Source of the DNA: Manis javanica
Taxonomy: Eukaryota; Chordata; Mammalia; Pholidota; Manidae
Direction of reading: 5' to 3'
Length of the DNA: 64,000 nt
Assembly (NCBI RefSeq): GCF_040802235.1
Contig: NC_133156.1
Location: 184,834,351 to 184,898,350, forward strand
Shown one piece after another: positions 23,263 to 35,100 of this stretch; within the stretch, counting starts at the first letter, position 1; each line of letters begins with the position of its first letter. The notes under the pieces were generated by a model, which ran no database searches, was not told the DNA's origin, and saw nothing but the letters and a program-made list of their open reading frames with translations. Made by a program: the position numbers and the translations under genes.

Positions 23263-24680
23263 AACTGGCTTTGGATAGCCACACTTAGAGCTCTCAGTGG
23301 GAGGGGCATCCTTTACCCATGGTACACACGATATACTCATATACTCTATGGTACTTCTTATCCCTCTTTAAAAGACACTGAAATAAATACATGGTAAAAC
23401 CTCGGCTGACCAGGATAGTTCTGGTTACATAAAATTTAAGCAAAATTTTCTTTATGTCTAGAATATATGAGAGTGGTGTACTAGAAAATGCTTTATAGCC
23501 AGGAATCCTGGGAGGTCGGGGAGTAATCTTGATTTATGGATTTCAATGGTGTATACACCCCACTATGGTCTATTTCAAATTACCAATTTTATATCAACTA
23601 GCTAGCAAAATTCCCGAAAATGTAACAACCTGCTCTCGGGAGCCACGGGTACCAACCTCAGCACCCAGCTGCTATTAGCACGCTGTCATTATTAGAACAC
23701 AGGGATGTGCCAGCCCTGCTTTCCTGTGCCAACACTCTGCCAGCTTCCTGGAGAAATCTTGTCGCACGCACTTAGAATCACTCTTCTGTTAAAGAGACGT
23801 GAAAATCTAGGCTGTCGGCGACTAGGCAGCATATCCCAGGTGTTTCTCCTTTACCACAGTCCAGATGTAAACGTGTATGTCTAGGCTTTTCTTCTTCCCG
23901 TGGAAAGAGAGCACGGGAAGCCATATATTGGGAATCCAAATGTGGCTAGTTGCATTTTTCTTTTTTCTTCCTTCTCAGTAAAAACAGAAGATAGAAAACA
24001 TAGTAGGGGAGTCCTCCTAGCTTCCATAAGGCCTCTTCCTGCCACTATTTGCCATCACAGTATTAACATGAAGCCATCAGCTCACCAGACCCTGAGGAAA
24101 GTAGAACTTGAAAATGTCTTCTGTGGTCATAGACCTTGGCTATATCCCACACCCCAGTCTTTTTCACACTTTTATGGTAGAATTGTCACCACTGAAGATG
24201 ATAAGCCTAAATGATTCTTGAGAAGGGTTGTAGCAGAGGGACTTTGACAGCCAACAACTGAAATATTTCTGTAAAAGTTTCAAGGCTTCCTACTATTTAT
24301 TGATGGATATATTTATTTTTGTAATATAGTGTAGAATACCAAATGTTTTATTTTTATGTTTGTGATTCCGTCTTGATGAAAATAGTCTCCTGTGCTTTTC
24401 AAATTGTACTTTCTTCAGAGTATGGCTCCTTTACAATATATGGCCTGTATTTTCATCTCTTTTTTGAATTAAAATTCTGTTACTTTAAGGAATCTTGTCA
24501 TAACTTTGTATATTTGTGTCTTGTAGGCATGCTGTGAGTCCCCTGACATATTTACTGATTTGTAAAATAGTAGTTTTAACAGAATAGTATAGTTTTAACT
24601 AAAGTGGAGGTGTTCCAAAAAATATTTAACCAATAAATTGTCATGTTGTTCCCTGAACTTGCATTGTCATTTTTCCCTGA

Positions 24681-27600
24681 GAAGCAAATATTGTCAGGCT
24701 GTGAAGGCTGCTCACTGAGGGAAGGCAGTATTTAATGGGGACTTTTCATTCCCCAAACTAGATGCTTCCCCTCTGACTATATCCACTGCCATCACTGACC
24801 CACCAATTCAGAGACCTGGTTGGACAAATATGTTTATAATTGGACTAATTACTCTACAAATGTAAAAAAAAGGTTAAGTGAGTCCCAAAGCAATCAGTCT
24901 CAAAGTGCCTAATTCTTGCCCTTTGTATAATTTTTGGCCTGGGAAATTAATATAACTTGTCCTCAAACTGTTAGCAAATATTTTGGTATTCTTTGGAATC
25001 TATGTTCTTCAAGTCAAAGATATTTCCGTAGAAAGGAATTTTACATCTCACTTCTTGCTGGACTCAGCAGCAGCCCATAAAGCCCAGCAGTGTTGTGGCA
25101 GAAACATTTACAGTTTGTCTGTGACACAGAAGTGACACTGTTCTTTTTTAAAGATTATGGATCTTTTCACAGCATCACCATGGGTTATACTTAGCCCTTT
25201 GCAGTGCTGGTGAGAAAGGAACACTACTGTGACTCTGCATTTTCTTGCCCCTAACAGGGACATTTGACTTCACACATTAGATGGAAGGAAAGTAGGTAAC
25301 ACTGAACAATAGCAGCATGAAAGGGTGATTCTGGGTGCGGAAATGTATCTGTGAGATACTAACCTCATATAGGAATGACTGTTGTGAGCAGCATGCTTCT
25401 GTCACACACAAGTACTCGTTTTGTGCACTTTGGGCCTGACTGTTGTGGGGAGGGTGGACATGCTCGTGACATCTAACAAACTTCCACAAATATGGGAAAT
25501 CAGCGAATGCCCAGGCACACCCATCAGCTGAAGCACGTTCATTTTCTTGTGTAAAACCTGTTCATTATCTATGTCCAGATTTGTGTAGTGATTTCTAGAC
25601 TAAAAGGAAGATGGAAATATTTACACTGTATTCATAAACTGAATGTGTACATTCAGACTCATCTTGCTAAATAAAATGGAAAAATTATTTTGTTGATAAT
25701 TATTTTTCCTTGAGCTGAAATCCCTTTTGCATTCTGCCCTGGCATTTTTTTTCTTTTCACCTTTGCATTTCACAGTATATTAAGATGGAATAAAACCTTC
25801 GACTTCGACTCTATGAGGAGCATGGCCTGAAGAAACAGTAAGCTGGTTTTAGCTTCTAAGTGGCCTCACCGGAGAGTGACGTTCTGTTGTCATGTGGGTC
25901 TCCCTTTGCACACAACTTTCTGAAAATTCCATCAATGCCAGAGACATACATAGAAAATGAAATTGGCTCTCTTTGTCAATAACTGAGAAATATTTCTTCT
26001 TTGAATTTAGAATGAGACAGATTAAAGAGCAATTACTTCTTAATTGCTCTCTAAATATATATATTCAAATACTCAGGATATGTAAATCTATTTATTAAAG
26101 TAATATATTTGAATATTTTAAATACTAAATATCAGAGAATATTCAGGCTGAATTTCACTGAAATTTGATTATTGAACCTCACAGCATCTCAGGGAATTTT
26201 ACCAATTCTCTATACCTAATGTGCCCCTCTCCCTTCAGCAGCCCACCAAAGTACTTTTCAACTTTTCCACAAATCTTACAAAAGAGAAGGGTAGGCTCGC
26301 CCTTCTTAAGGGCCCCTATTACATTTACAGAGGGCTGTGCTTTGATTGTATTCAACTGAACAAATAGTTTAGATCACTCAGCACACAGGTCCCTGAAGGA
26401 GAGACAGAGGTGAGAAGAAAGTCGGTAGAGTGTTCTTCCTTGTATTAACTGAAGTCTCGCCTGGTGTCCGCACCACTTCCTAGGCCTTAACTCTGGAGGC
26501 TGCACATACACATCTAATTTGTCTCCATGCAAATAACCTTCCTGTCCTGGATCCACTGCTCCCCACTTCCGGCAACGGCGTATGTCTGAACACATGGCCA
26601 GACACAATGAGCAGAAACTCACTGGCTATGTGGTAATAGCCAGGCAGAAACAGATGGGAGGCCAGCACCGGGACTGGGCCTACTTCTGAGTGGGGGACAG
26701 ACAGACCCTGCTGCCTGTTGTGGGAGGACGTTCATTCTAATGGCGGAAGGTGGGATTTGAAGGGGGTAGAGACAGTCCCAGGTCAACTAAAATTTCTTTC
26801 AGCAGACAATCGTCCTGCACAAGTAGACAGTCCTCTGATACCCAGCTGCGGGTCGGCAGCAAGCACAGCTGTCGTCCCTCAGTATCAGGGAAACTGATAC
26901 GGGCAACACAAAAGTTGTAGTCCTGGAGGAAAGGGAGCAGAGAATGCAAGATGGGACTAGGCCAGGGCTGGACGTTAAAGGCCTGGAAAGCCGTTATTAT
27001 GACTTGATTTTGAATTCTTCAGCAACCTTTTCATTCTCTTCTGTAAAGAATTCCATTTATGGAAGTCTCTCACAGTCTGGTGCCTGGACCCATTATCCAC
27101 ACATGGTCGAACCCGGGCATAGCAGCCACGGGACCAGCTATCGTGGTTCTGGGAGGTTCCAGTCTCCAGGTGCAGCCTGGGGGGGGCACTGGGTGGACAC
27201 AACTGCACGTTATTTGGGGGGTTTGTGTACTTACAGAGTAAAAGATAAAATCATTTTCAAAGCTCAGATTACACATTTAATAATATATTACAGTCTCTAA
27301 TAGTGTTCCTAATGTGAATTGACCTTTGTGGTATGGTGGGAAAATAATGCCAGGAGTCTGGCTGCATGTGACTCCAGTCACACGGATGAGAGCCCACTTT
27401 TGTGCAGAAGAGACTATTTGTAAATAAGGGGCCTATTTGGAGAAGGTGAGAGCTTGTTAACTGGGGTGGTTATAAATGGATGATGCCATTATCTCCAACT
27501 CACTCTCCCGAACTGTCAGTGTACAAGAACCAGTTCCTGCCCCTCTGAACCTTCCTCAGACCATTTGCACAGATCCAAAGTGCTCATCTTGCCCTGAGAA

Positions 27601-28780
27601 GAAAGCTCAGAAAAACATGGACACCCCCATCCACTTTTACCCCGACATGTGATTCTGAGACTTAAAAAAAAAATTCAGGCCTCTCAGTTCACACTGAGTT
27701 TCTTTGGTGGGATGCGTGAAGCACCATTGTCATATCAGGATTTGGCAGAATTTCGCTAATAGGACACAGAGCCCATGTTCTGGCACTGCCTGGGAATAAT
27801 GTTAGAAAATCTAGTTCTGACACTTTTTTAGGGTCCCTACAATGATACATATGACCCATAACCTAACCTAACCAATAATGAGGAAACATCAGATGAACCC
27901 ATTTGAAGAACATTCTACAAAAGAGTCAGACTCTTCACAACTGTCAGTGGAAGGCAAAAAGAGAGGAAAAAGGCCATGTGTGATCCTGGACTGGATCCCA
28001 GATCCTTAAACAAATGGGCAAAACGGATATTATCTTTTTGTTAAGCTCACTGCTGCTCAGCTGGTAGCATTTCAAATGACATTTATTTAAAAAACTCTTC
28101 TGCCTGGCTATTACTTTTTTTCTGCAGCTGTGAGAAATTAGTATGGGAGGACTAACCAGGCTTGTGCCCAAGGCAGTGCCTAAGAAGCAAGCAGGCTGCA
28201 CCTAAAGTGAGACCTTTGCCCAGCAGGCAAACTCAGCAGAAAGAACAGAGCCCAGGGAAACTGGTCATCGGCATGGCAAAGCCTGATGTCAGTACGAAGC
28301 TGCAACAAACGTGTTCCTAAAATAACCACACTCAACACTCTATTCCCCGAAAAGCAGCATGCTTTTCAGGCAATAAACCATCTGTTTCAAGTGTTTAGAA
28401 AACGAATCTCCAATCACTGGTAATTTAAACTTCCTTATGCCCCAGTTCAATGTTTGATAAGGAAAGAGTGCTAAGGGGCTGGGAACTGAGTTACTATATT
28501 AAGAAACCAAGCCAGAACACAAACCAGCCCCCTGTGGTTATTTTGTTTATGCTCCAGGCCCATCTGCTTTAATGAACATAATATTTACATGAGACCAGCT
28601 CCTTTCACATCTTTTGCTGCAACTGGCACATGGTCTGTTCTTTGTGCTATTGTTTTAAAAGTTTCTGCAAAATCACAATTGAGAATATGTTTGAATGAGG
28701 TGTGCACTGTGAAATCACATCATAGCATCCCAGTCCCAAGGTCTGGGCCCACCTGTTTTGTGCAGTGTGAGGTGAGGCAT
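24681..28780. other. Intergenic, nothing recognised
   Basis: No exons or confidently named repeats. A perfect hairpin (AGAGCAATTA / TAATTGCTCT, 5-base loop) is at 26026-26050 inside an AT-rich patch. A G-run lies at about 27179-27187. Confidence 0.4.
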
Positions 28781-28975
28781 CAGGTTGCCAGGTAAAATAC
28801 AGGTGTCCAGTTAAATTTGAATCTAAGATAAACCATGCATAACTGATTTAGTGTGTCAAATCAGTTACACATGTTTTGCGGGACAACTTACAATGTAAAC
28901 ATGTTTATTATTTATCTGATATTCAAATTTAGTTGGGTGTTCTGTGTTTTTTATTTGATAAATCTGGCAGCCTTA
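28781..28975. mobile_element. Palindromic MITE (hAT-like)
   Basis: The left arm (GTTGCCAGGTAAAATACAGG, then CCAGTTAAATTTGAATC) and the right arm (ATTCAAATTTAGTTGGGTGT, then TTTATTTGATAAATCTGGCA) are inverted copies of each other with scattered differences, over about 60-75 bp each. This is a known type of mammalian fold-back DNA element. I do not name the family. Confidence 0.7.
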
Positions 28976-29214
28976 GTCAGATATTGCTCAGAAGTTTACA
29001 TGAATGGAATGAGCCAAAGGAACATGATATATCCCTTCATTCGCACATGGGCCATTCAGAGGATCATAAATCAAGCCTAACAGGGTTCATTGTAGAGGAA
29101 CAGCTTTGAGATGAGAGGTTGAAATCCACTTGACCCTGATACGTACCAATATGAAAAACAGTAGCACTGTCTAGCACATCATTCTTCCAATTTCCCTGGA
29201 AATTTTCCCTTCAA

Positions 29215-29345
29215 TGTTTCTCTTTTCATGTTGACTTTGCGTATTCGTAAAAGTGAAGTTCCTGAGGAGAAGGATCTGCACATGTACTATGTATCATTCT
29301 GAGAGATGCTAGCAAGTTACTCTCCAAAATGGTATACCAAATTAC
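29215..29345 (-). repeat. L1M LINE 3' fragment (antisense), left part
   Basis: AAAAGTGAAGTTCCTGAGGA and TACTCTCCAAAATGGTATAC, then CAAATTACA, fit the reversed L1 3' region. A companion part lies at 30010-30385, beyond an MLT1 LTR. Confidence 0.5.
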
Positions 29346-29459
29346 AGCTTCACTTTCTCTTTCAAGTTCTTTGAAAACCTCCAATTTGGCAACTGCCTCT
29401 CAATGTGTAGTGACCACGAGCTGGCTGCTTCCTCCTGCTGAACCTGGGGAACTAGGAGG
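29346..29459 (+). repeat. Direct repeat copy A (114 bp, about 96% identical to copy B)
   Basis: Begins AGCTTCACTTTCTCTTTCAA and ends GGGGAACTAGGAGG. By eye it differs from 30491-30604 at only four positions with no gap (constant offset 1145). I cannot assign it to a named family. Confidence 0.9.
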
Positions 29460-29558
29460 GGACCCCAGGTTCTTTTGTCCGTCTACAGTCCACCGTCTGT
29501 ATACAAGAGTGCTATTCTGTAGTTTCCAATATTCAACACTACTGCTCTTCTTCATGGA

Positions 29559-30004
29559 TGTTGCTACAGTGGAATTGTGTTCCCCCCAAAATATGTTGGA
29601 GTCCTAAATCCCAGTACCTCAGAGTGTGACCTTATTTTGGATATAGGGTCTTCAAAGAGGTAGTCAGGTTAAAATAAAGTCATCAGAGTGGGCTCTAACC
29701 CCATAAGACTGGTGTCCTTACAAAAAAAGGGCAAATTTGGATACAGATAGAGACATGAACGCAGGGAGAATACCAGATGAAGGTGTAGGGCAGCATGATC
29801 ATTCTCCAAGCCAAGCAACCCCACAGACTGTCAGCAAACTGCCAGCAGCTAGGGGTGAGGCACGGGCCCGTTTAGAAGGAACCACCCTTGCTAACACCTT
29901 CATCTCAACCTTTCAGCTTCCAGAACTGGGAGGCAATAAAATTCTGTTGTTTGAGCCACCCAGGTGATGGCATTTTGTCACATCAGCCTGCAGAAACTAA
30001 TCTA
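29559..30004 (+). mobile_element. MLT1-type MaLR solo LTR
   Basis: GGAATTGTGTTCCCCCCAAA, CCCAGTACCTCAGAGTGTGA, GACTGGTGTCCTTACAAAAA, AGGCAATAAAATTCTGTTGT and GAAACTAATCTA follow the MLT1 LTR consensus end to end, including the polyadenylation signal. No internal region is present, so it is a solo LTR. Confidence 0.88.
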
Positions 30005-30009
30005 GATGG

Positions 30010-30385
30010 TCAGTACAGTAAAGTCATGGAAATAAATTTAATTGGTTTCCTTAAGGATTTTGGTGAGCTTGAATATATTTTCACGTATTTCTGAACGAAT
30101 TCTCTTTATCCGACCAATAGAATTTTCCTGTCTTTTATCCACTGTTTCTGTTCTTCTAATTGATTTGTCGGAACTCTGTGTACTCTGTGAAATAACCCTT
30201 GGTTATGTGCTATCAATAGTTTGTCGCTTATCTTAATTTTTTCAAAGATACTGTATTTTGCTGTTCACAAGGTTTACATTTTTATTTAGTGTAATCTGTC
30301 GGTCTTTTCCTTTGGGGTCTCTTGGTTTTTGGTATCATGCTTAGAAATGGGTTCTTCATTTCAAAATTATGAAAATGTTTGTTAG
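30010..30385 (-). repeat. L1M LINE 3' fragment (antisense), right part
   Basis: GTTTACATTTTTATTTAGTG, TAATCTGTCGGTCTTTTCCT, then TTGGTATCATGCTTAGAAAT, is the reversed L1 3' segment. Together with 29215-29345 it suggests one L1 split by the MLT1 insertion. Confidence 0.7.
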
Positions 30386-30490
30386 CAAATTACTGTTTGG
30401 CCTGGCTAAATGAAAAAGCCAAGGGAAAGGGGAAAGGGAGAGGGGCTAGACCATCATAAGCCAATTTAACTGGTCCTGGAAGAAGTTTAA

Positions 30491-30604
30491 AGCTTCACTT
30501 TCTCTTTCAAGTTCTTTGAAAACCTCCAATTTGGCAACTGCCTCTCAATGTGCAGTGCCCACGAGCTGGCTGCTTCCTCCCGCTGACCCTGGGGAACTAG
30601 GAGG
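30491..30604 (+). repeat. Direct repeat copy B (114 bp)
   Basis: Second copy of 29346-29459, same orientation, ending GGGGAACTAGGAGG. The sequence beyond both copies shares only TTCTTTTGT, so the duplicated block ends sharply near here. Confidence 0.9.
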
Positions 30605-33300
30605 ACATTCTTTTGTGCTAATGTCACTCATGTCCTTAGGCAGTCTTGCTGGATGGTCTTCTTGTCTATCACCATGTAACAAACTGTCCCCAAACAGCAC
30701 CTAGAACAATACCATACATGAAGCTTCCTCACTCACACGTGTGGCATCTGCCAGGGGCTCCTTGAGTCTCTCCCTCTTCTCCCCATGTGTCCCTCCACAG
30801 AGCTACCTCAGGTAACTGGACTTCTTATATGGTGGCAGAGGGTTTCCAGAATGTGTATCCCAAGAGTGACAGAGAGGCAGAAGCCGTATTGTCTTTGATT
30901 ATCTAGCCTTGAAAGACATGCCACATCACTTCTGCCACATTGTACGTGGTAGGAGTCGCTAAGGCCAGCTCATTATCAACAGGATGGCATTGGGACTCCA
31001 TCTTCTGAAGGGAGGCGTATGGACGAATTCTCAGACATCCTTCAAAACCCCCATAAACAGTGTCTAAAACATCTCTAAGTACATCCTCTCTCTTCTGCAC
31101 ACTGCCCATATGGGGTCTGTGGGAAGCACATGCGCCTTTCTTGCCGGCCTCACCCTGAGAGTGTGAGCTCGCGGCTGCTCAGCAGACTTCTGTTCTTGGC
31201 TCCTGCACCACAGCAGGCCACCAGCTCATCTCAGGAACTTGGTTGGGCCCCTCCCTCAGGACCCAGGAAAAAAGCCAAGCTCTGTGAGGGGTACGATGTG
31301 AGGCAACTCCTACTACATCGAACTGAAGGGCAGGCATTCCTCCTCCCCTTAATTCCAACAATAAGAGAGAGTCTAAGTCAATGAAGGGACATTCAAAATA
31401 AATAGTTACTAAAACCAAATTCTGAAGAATACTTGTAGACATGGAAAATATTTCCTTTATAGGAAAATATTTGCTCTTTAACTAAATCAAATCATGATAG
31501 GTTTTTAAAACTTGGCGACTCAAGATGGCTAAGCAATATGTGTTAGCTAGAGCTATAAGCCTCTTTCAGCTCTAGTTGGTTATCAAATTTTAAATAATTC
31601 TAGTTTGGAATTCATACTGTTTGGACAAAGGAATAACAGAAAAACTAAGTAACTTAACTAAAGTCAATGAATCAATCAGTGGAAGAATTAACCACAAGAC
31701 CTAATATTGTACTTCTCATACTAAGATTCAACCTCATGCAGCAAGATGGCTTCAGTGAAGTTTTGACCTAAGATTTCCCTCAGTACTTGTTTTCTTCATA
31801 AGCAGAAAACAAACAAAAAACTCCAGATGCCAATAGGCTATACTCTTTACTTTCTAAACTGTCATGAATGTATGTAAGCAAAAGCCAGATTGTAGCAAAT
31901 AAATACTGTCAAGCAATATTTTTCAATAAGTAGGGATCTACATCACGTTGAATGCCACTGGCTTGACGAGTTCCAAAGGGAGAAGAAAAGTGCTTTTGAA
32001 ACAACCCAGGACATGGTGTTGAAAAGCCACATGTGAAGTTAGGTAAAAGTTGAAGGCAGTGTGGATTCACCTAGCAAGGGCAGTAACCAAGTCCCACAAT
32101 CCATCACCTTTAGGTTTGTTGTGCTTTGCCATGGCAACTGCTTATCATCATAGATGTTTTTGGATCCACAGCTGACACTTGAGGTAGTGGCTTTTCTTAA
32201 CTGGATTGACAAAGGAAGACCAAATGCAATAATTAAGTGACAGGGCAAGAGATTTTCACATGGAGGACATTAAGGGGTTTATTGTAACCTTAACTGTTCT
32301 TCTCATGGTCACACCAGTGACATCAAGAAGGTACTGAGGGGAGACTCCTGGGTACTCTGAGCTCTGATATTCACATATGAGATGCAGCTAATCAATCATC
32401 ACAGTTAATTTGAGCCTTTTAGAGTATTACTAATGCTATTACTAGCATAGTAACTTAGAATCAATGATAGAAAGATCAAACTATTGACCTCTAACCCTTG
32501 TGCCCTGCAAATTGGACCACCCTAAAGCCCCATGCCAGATTTCAGACTCTGTCCTCCCACGCTGAGCCTGCATGGCCATTCTGTCCACTGGTACAGCCCT
32601 AGTCCCTGTCTTCTTAGACCATCAAAGTACCTCACCATTCTCTTTGAACTTTCTGGAGTGATGGCCCCAGGGGCCAGGTGAGTGACATAAACAAGCGAGG
32701 TGGCCTGGACACTGTGGGGGGCTCAGGCTCCACTTCTTGGAAATAGCAGCTGGCAGTCCCAGGTAATTGTTGCTACAGTAGAGTTTAGCCCATGTGTACC
32801 AGAGCTTCCAATTTTTTAAGACAAACTAGGAATTAAAAAATTTTTTACTTTTTCTGTCTGAATCCAGAACATGGTTATATACTGGGAATTACAAATAATG
32901 TTAATTGTGAGCCAGATTTGGCTCACAAGCTACCTCTTTGCCCTCTCTGGCCTTGGGGTTATTTGGAACACTCAGAGAACAACCTTCCTCCTGACTAGGG
33001 CTAGGCCTTTTCCCATGGAGCCTATAGGTCTGGTAATTGTGTCCAGAACCAGAACCATTCCTCTGGAGGCTCATTCCCTGTTTGACTCTAAGCTGCTCTT
33101 GGTAAAGCTGGCTCAGAAGCTGGGTTGGGTGCTTCCTGGTCCCCCCAGGTCTTGGGAGTGGACCTCTGTTCCTTGGTGATGGAGAGTCAGCAGCATCCTT
33201 GAAGTCCCCAATAAGACAATGAAGGCCTGCCCTTGATCCTAGCATTGTTCCTATAGTTCAACATTAGATGGGAACTTTCTTCCACCAAAAAGCAGTCTAT
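30605..33300. other. Intergenic, one unassigned decayed element
   Basis: 30.64-30.95 kb (ATCACCATGTAACAAACTGT ... CACTTCTGCCACATTGTACG) resembles a common mammalian interspersed element I cannot name with confidence. The rest shows no exon, RNA gene or clear repeat. Confidence 0.4.
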
Positions 33301-33303
33301 TTC

Positions 33304-33365
33304 AATAGTTCTCAGGCTAGTTTGTGCATCAGAACCATCTGAAGAATAATTTTTAAAAGGGAGTC
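33304..33365 (+). repeat. MER20-like hAT fragment
   Basis: AATAGTTCTCAGGCTAGTTT, then GTGCATCAGAACCATCTGAA and TTTTTAAAAGG, is the left end of a MER20-type element. Confidence 0.5.
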
Positions 33366-33414
33366 TCTGGTTTTGTCCAGGAGAATCAGGTTCAGTCTAA
33401 AGGATATGATGTCA

Positions 33415-34605
33415 GGCAGCAATTCCCAAATATTTCATTCTCAGGACCCCTTTGCATCCTTAAAAATGACTGAAGATCCCAAGAACTTGTGTTTATGTGG
33501 GTTATATCTATTGATATTTACTACAGTAGAAATTTACACTAAAAAATTAACATATTTATCAATTCTTGCACTTTGATATAATTAACATATTTTGTGAATA
33601 ATAAATATATATTCCCCCCAAAATTGATGTTACTAAAAAAGTGGCATTGCTTTACAATTTTGCAAATCTCTTCAAAGTCTAGCTTAATAGAAAACACCTA
33701 GATTCTTCTGTCTGATTTTGCATTCAGTCCATTGCAATATGTTGTTTTGGTTGAAGAGATGAAGAAAATTTCATTTATAAATTTGTAGTTGGAAAAGGGA
33801 GACATATTTTAATAGTCTGCCCAGATAATTGTGGATATTCTTTGATATTACACTAAAACTCAGTGAGTGTTGGTTTCTTAAATGTTGGCTGTATAGCCTC
33901 TGGAAAATTCTATTGTATACTCTGGAGAGAATGATAAAAGCAAATAATGTTTGTTTGTTTTTTTTTTTTTGAGAGGGCATCTCTCATATTTATTGATCAA
34001 ATGGTTGTTAACAACAATAAAATTCAGTATAGGGGGTCAACGCTCAATGTACAATCATTAATCCATCTCAAGCCTAATTCTTGTCAGTCTCCAATCTTCT
34101 GAAGCATAACGAACAAGTTCTTACATGGTGAACGAATTCTTACACAGTGAATAAATTTTTACATGGTGAACAGTACAAGGGCATTCATCACAGAAACTTT
34201 CGGTTTTGATCATGCATTATGACCTATAAACAATCAGGTCAAATATGAATATTCGTTTGATTTTTGTACTTGATTTATATGTTGATCCCACATTTCTCCT
34301 ATTATTATTATTATTTTTATTTTTATTTTTAATAAAATGCTGAAGTGGTAGGTAGATGCAAGATAAAGGTAGAAAACATAGTTTAGTGCTGTAAGAGTGC
34401 AAATGTAGATGATCAGATGATCAGGTGTGTGCCTATGGACTAAGTATTAATCCAGGCTAGACAAGGGCAGCAAGACATCCACGGATGCAGAAGATTTCTC
34501 TCAAAGCAGGGGGGGTGAGGTTCTGCAAATAATGTTTTAGTATTATTGTGAACATAGTTTTGATCTCTATGGACTTCTCATGTAAAGAAAAGAGCCCTTT
34601 CCTAG
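33415..34605 (+). mobile_element. hAT-Charlie-type DNA transposon split by an L1
   Basis: The left part (33415-33952) has CAGGACCCCTTTGCATCCTT, ATGTGGGTTATATCTATTGA and AGTGGCATTGCTTTACAATT. The right part (34525-34605) resumes AATAATGTTTTAGTATTATT, GTGAACATAGTTTTGATCTC. The two join cleanly when the inserted L1 and one copy of its target duplication are removed. It is an ancient non-coding transposon relic. Confidence 0.75.
33953..34524 (-). mobile_element. Young-looking 5'-truncated L1 3' end with target-site duplication
   Basis: A 572 bp insertion on the minus strand. Its poly-A tail reads as the T-run 33953-33971 on the plus strand. An AATAAAT signal lies just inside (TATTTATTGATC on the plus strand). 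A perfect 13 bp duplication GCAAATAATGTTT flanks it (33940-33952 and 34525-34537). The clean tail and perfect duplication indicate a much younger insertion than the repeats around it. The sequence has no ORF and resembles L1 3' UTRs I associate with pangolins, from memory only. An (ATT)n/(TTTTA)n tract lies within at about 34301-34332. Confidence 0.85.
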
Positions 34606-34619
34606 AAATATGTAAGTCT

Positions 34620-34725
34620 GGATTCTACCTCAGGCTGTGCAATAATTAGATAAGTGACCTTAGGAAAGTTTCCTACCTTCTATGGCTCATTTTCTCAACT
34701 GTGAAGTGGAAGTTTGGAACTGGAG
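34620..34725 (+). repeat. MIR fragment
   Basis: TAGATAAGTGACCTTAGGAA, AGTTTCCTACCTTC and CTCATTTTCTCAACTGTGAA match the MIR core. Confidence 0.7.
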
Positions 34726-35036
34726 TAGTATTTATCAATGAGGAGCCACTGGTGTTTAAGGCAGACTAATTGTTGTGAAGGACTGTCCTTTATGCTGTGG
34801 GATATTTTATTATCTCTGGCTCCCCAACTAAATACAAGTTGAGCCAGACCTCAGCTTCAATTCTTATAACACATCCAGAACCCTTGAAAGAACCCTTTGG
34901 AGAACAATATTGTCTTAAGTTGGGACCAGTTAGATTAAATGAATTTCAGGTTTCCTTTTAATTCTGAAACATATTCTATTAAAAAGTGGGAAAGTAACCT
35001 AAAATAATTAAACATATTTTGAACTTCTCCTTTGTT

Positions 35037-35100
35037 TTGTGTGTGTGTGTCTGTGTGTGTGCTTGCGTGTGCTGAGTGTGCATGTGTACACATGTGTTTA
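35037..35100 (+). repeat. GT-rich microsatellite
   Basis: Interrupted (GT)n: GTGTGTGTGTGTCTGTGTGT, then GCTTGCGTGTGCTGAGTGTG. Degenerate. Confidence 0.9.

Larger units (their letters stand above)
21141..24680 (+). other. BMP10: BMP10 3' flank, including any 3' UTR
   Basis: This is the sequence after the BMP10 stop codon. The first 300 bp are AU-rich with several ATTTA-like stretches and no canonical AATAAA close by. Canonical AATAAA occurs near 22011, 22501, 23383 and 24632. The last is followed within about 15 bases by a GT-rich stretch, which looks like a real cleavage site. A (CA)n and a (GTGA)n/(GT)n microsatellite lie inside. I cannot tell from sequence where the transcript ends. A short UTR is what I remember for human, and the 24632 signal may belong to a longer isoform or to something else. 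Confidence 0.4.
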
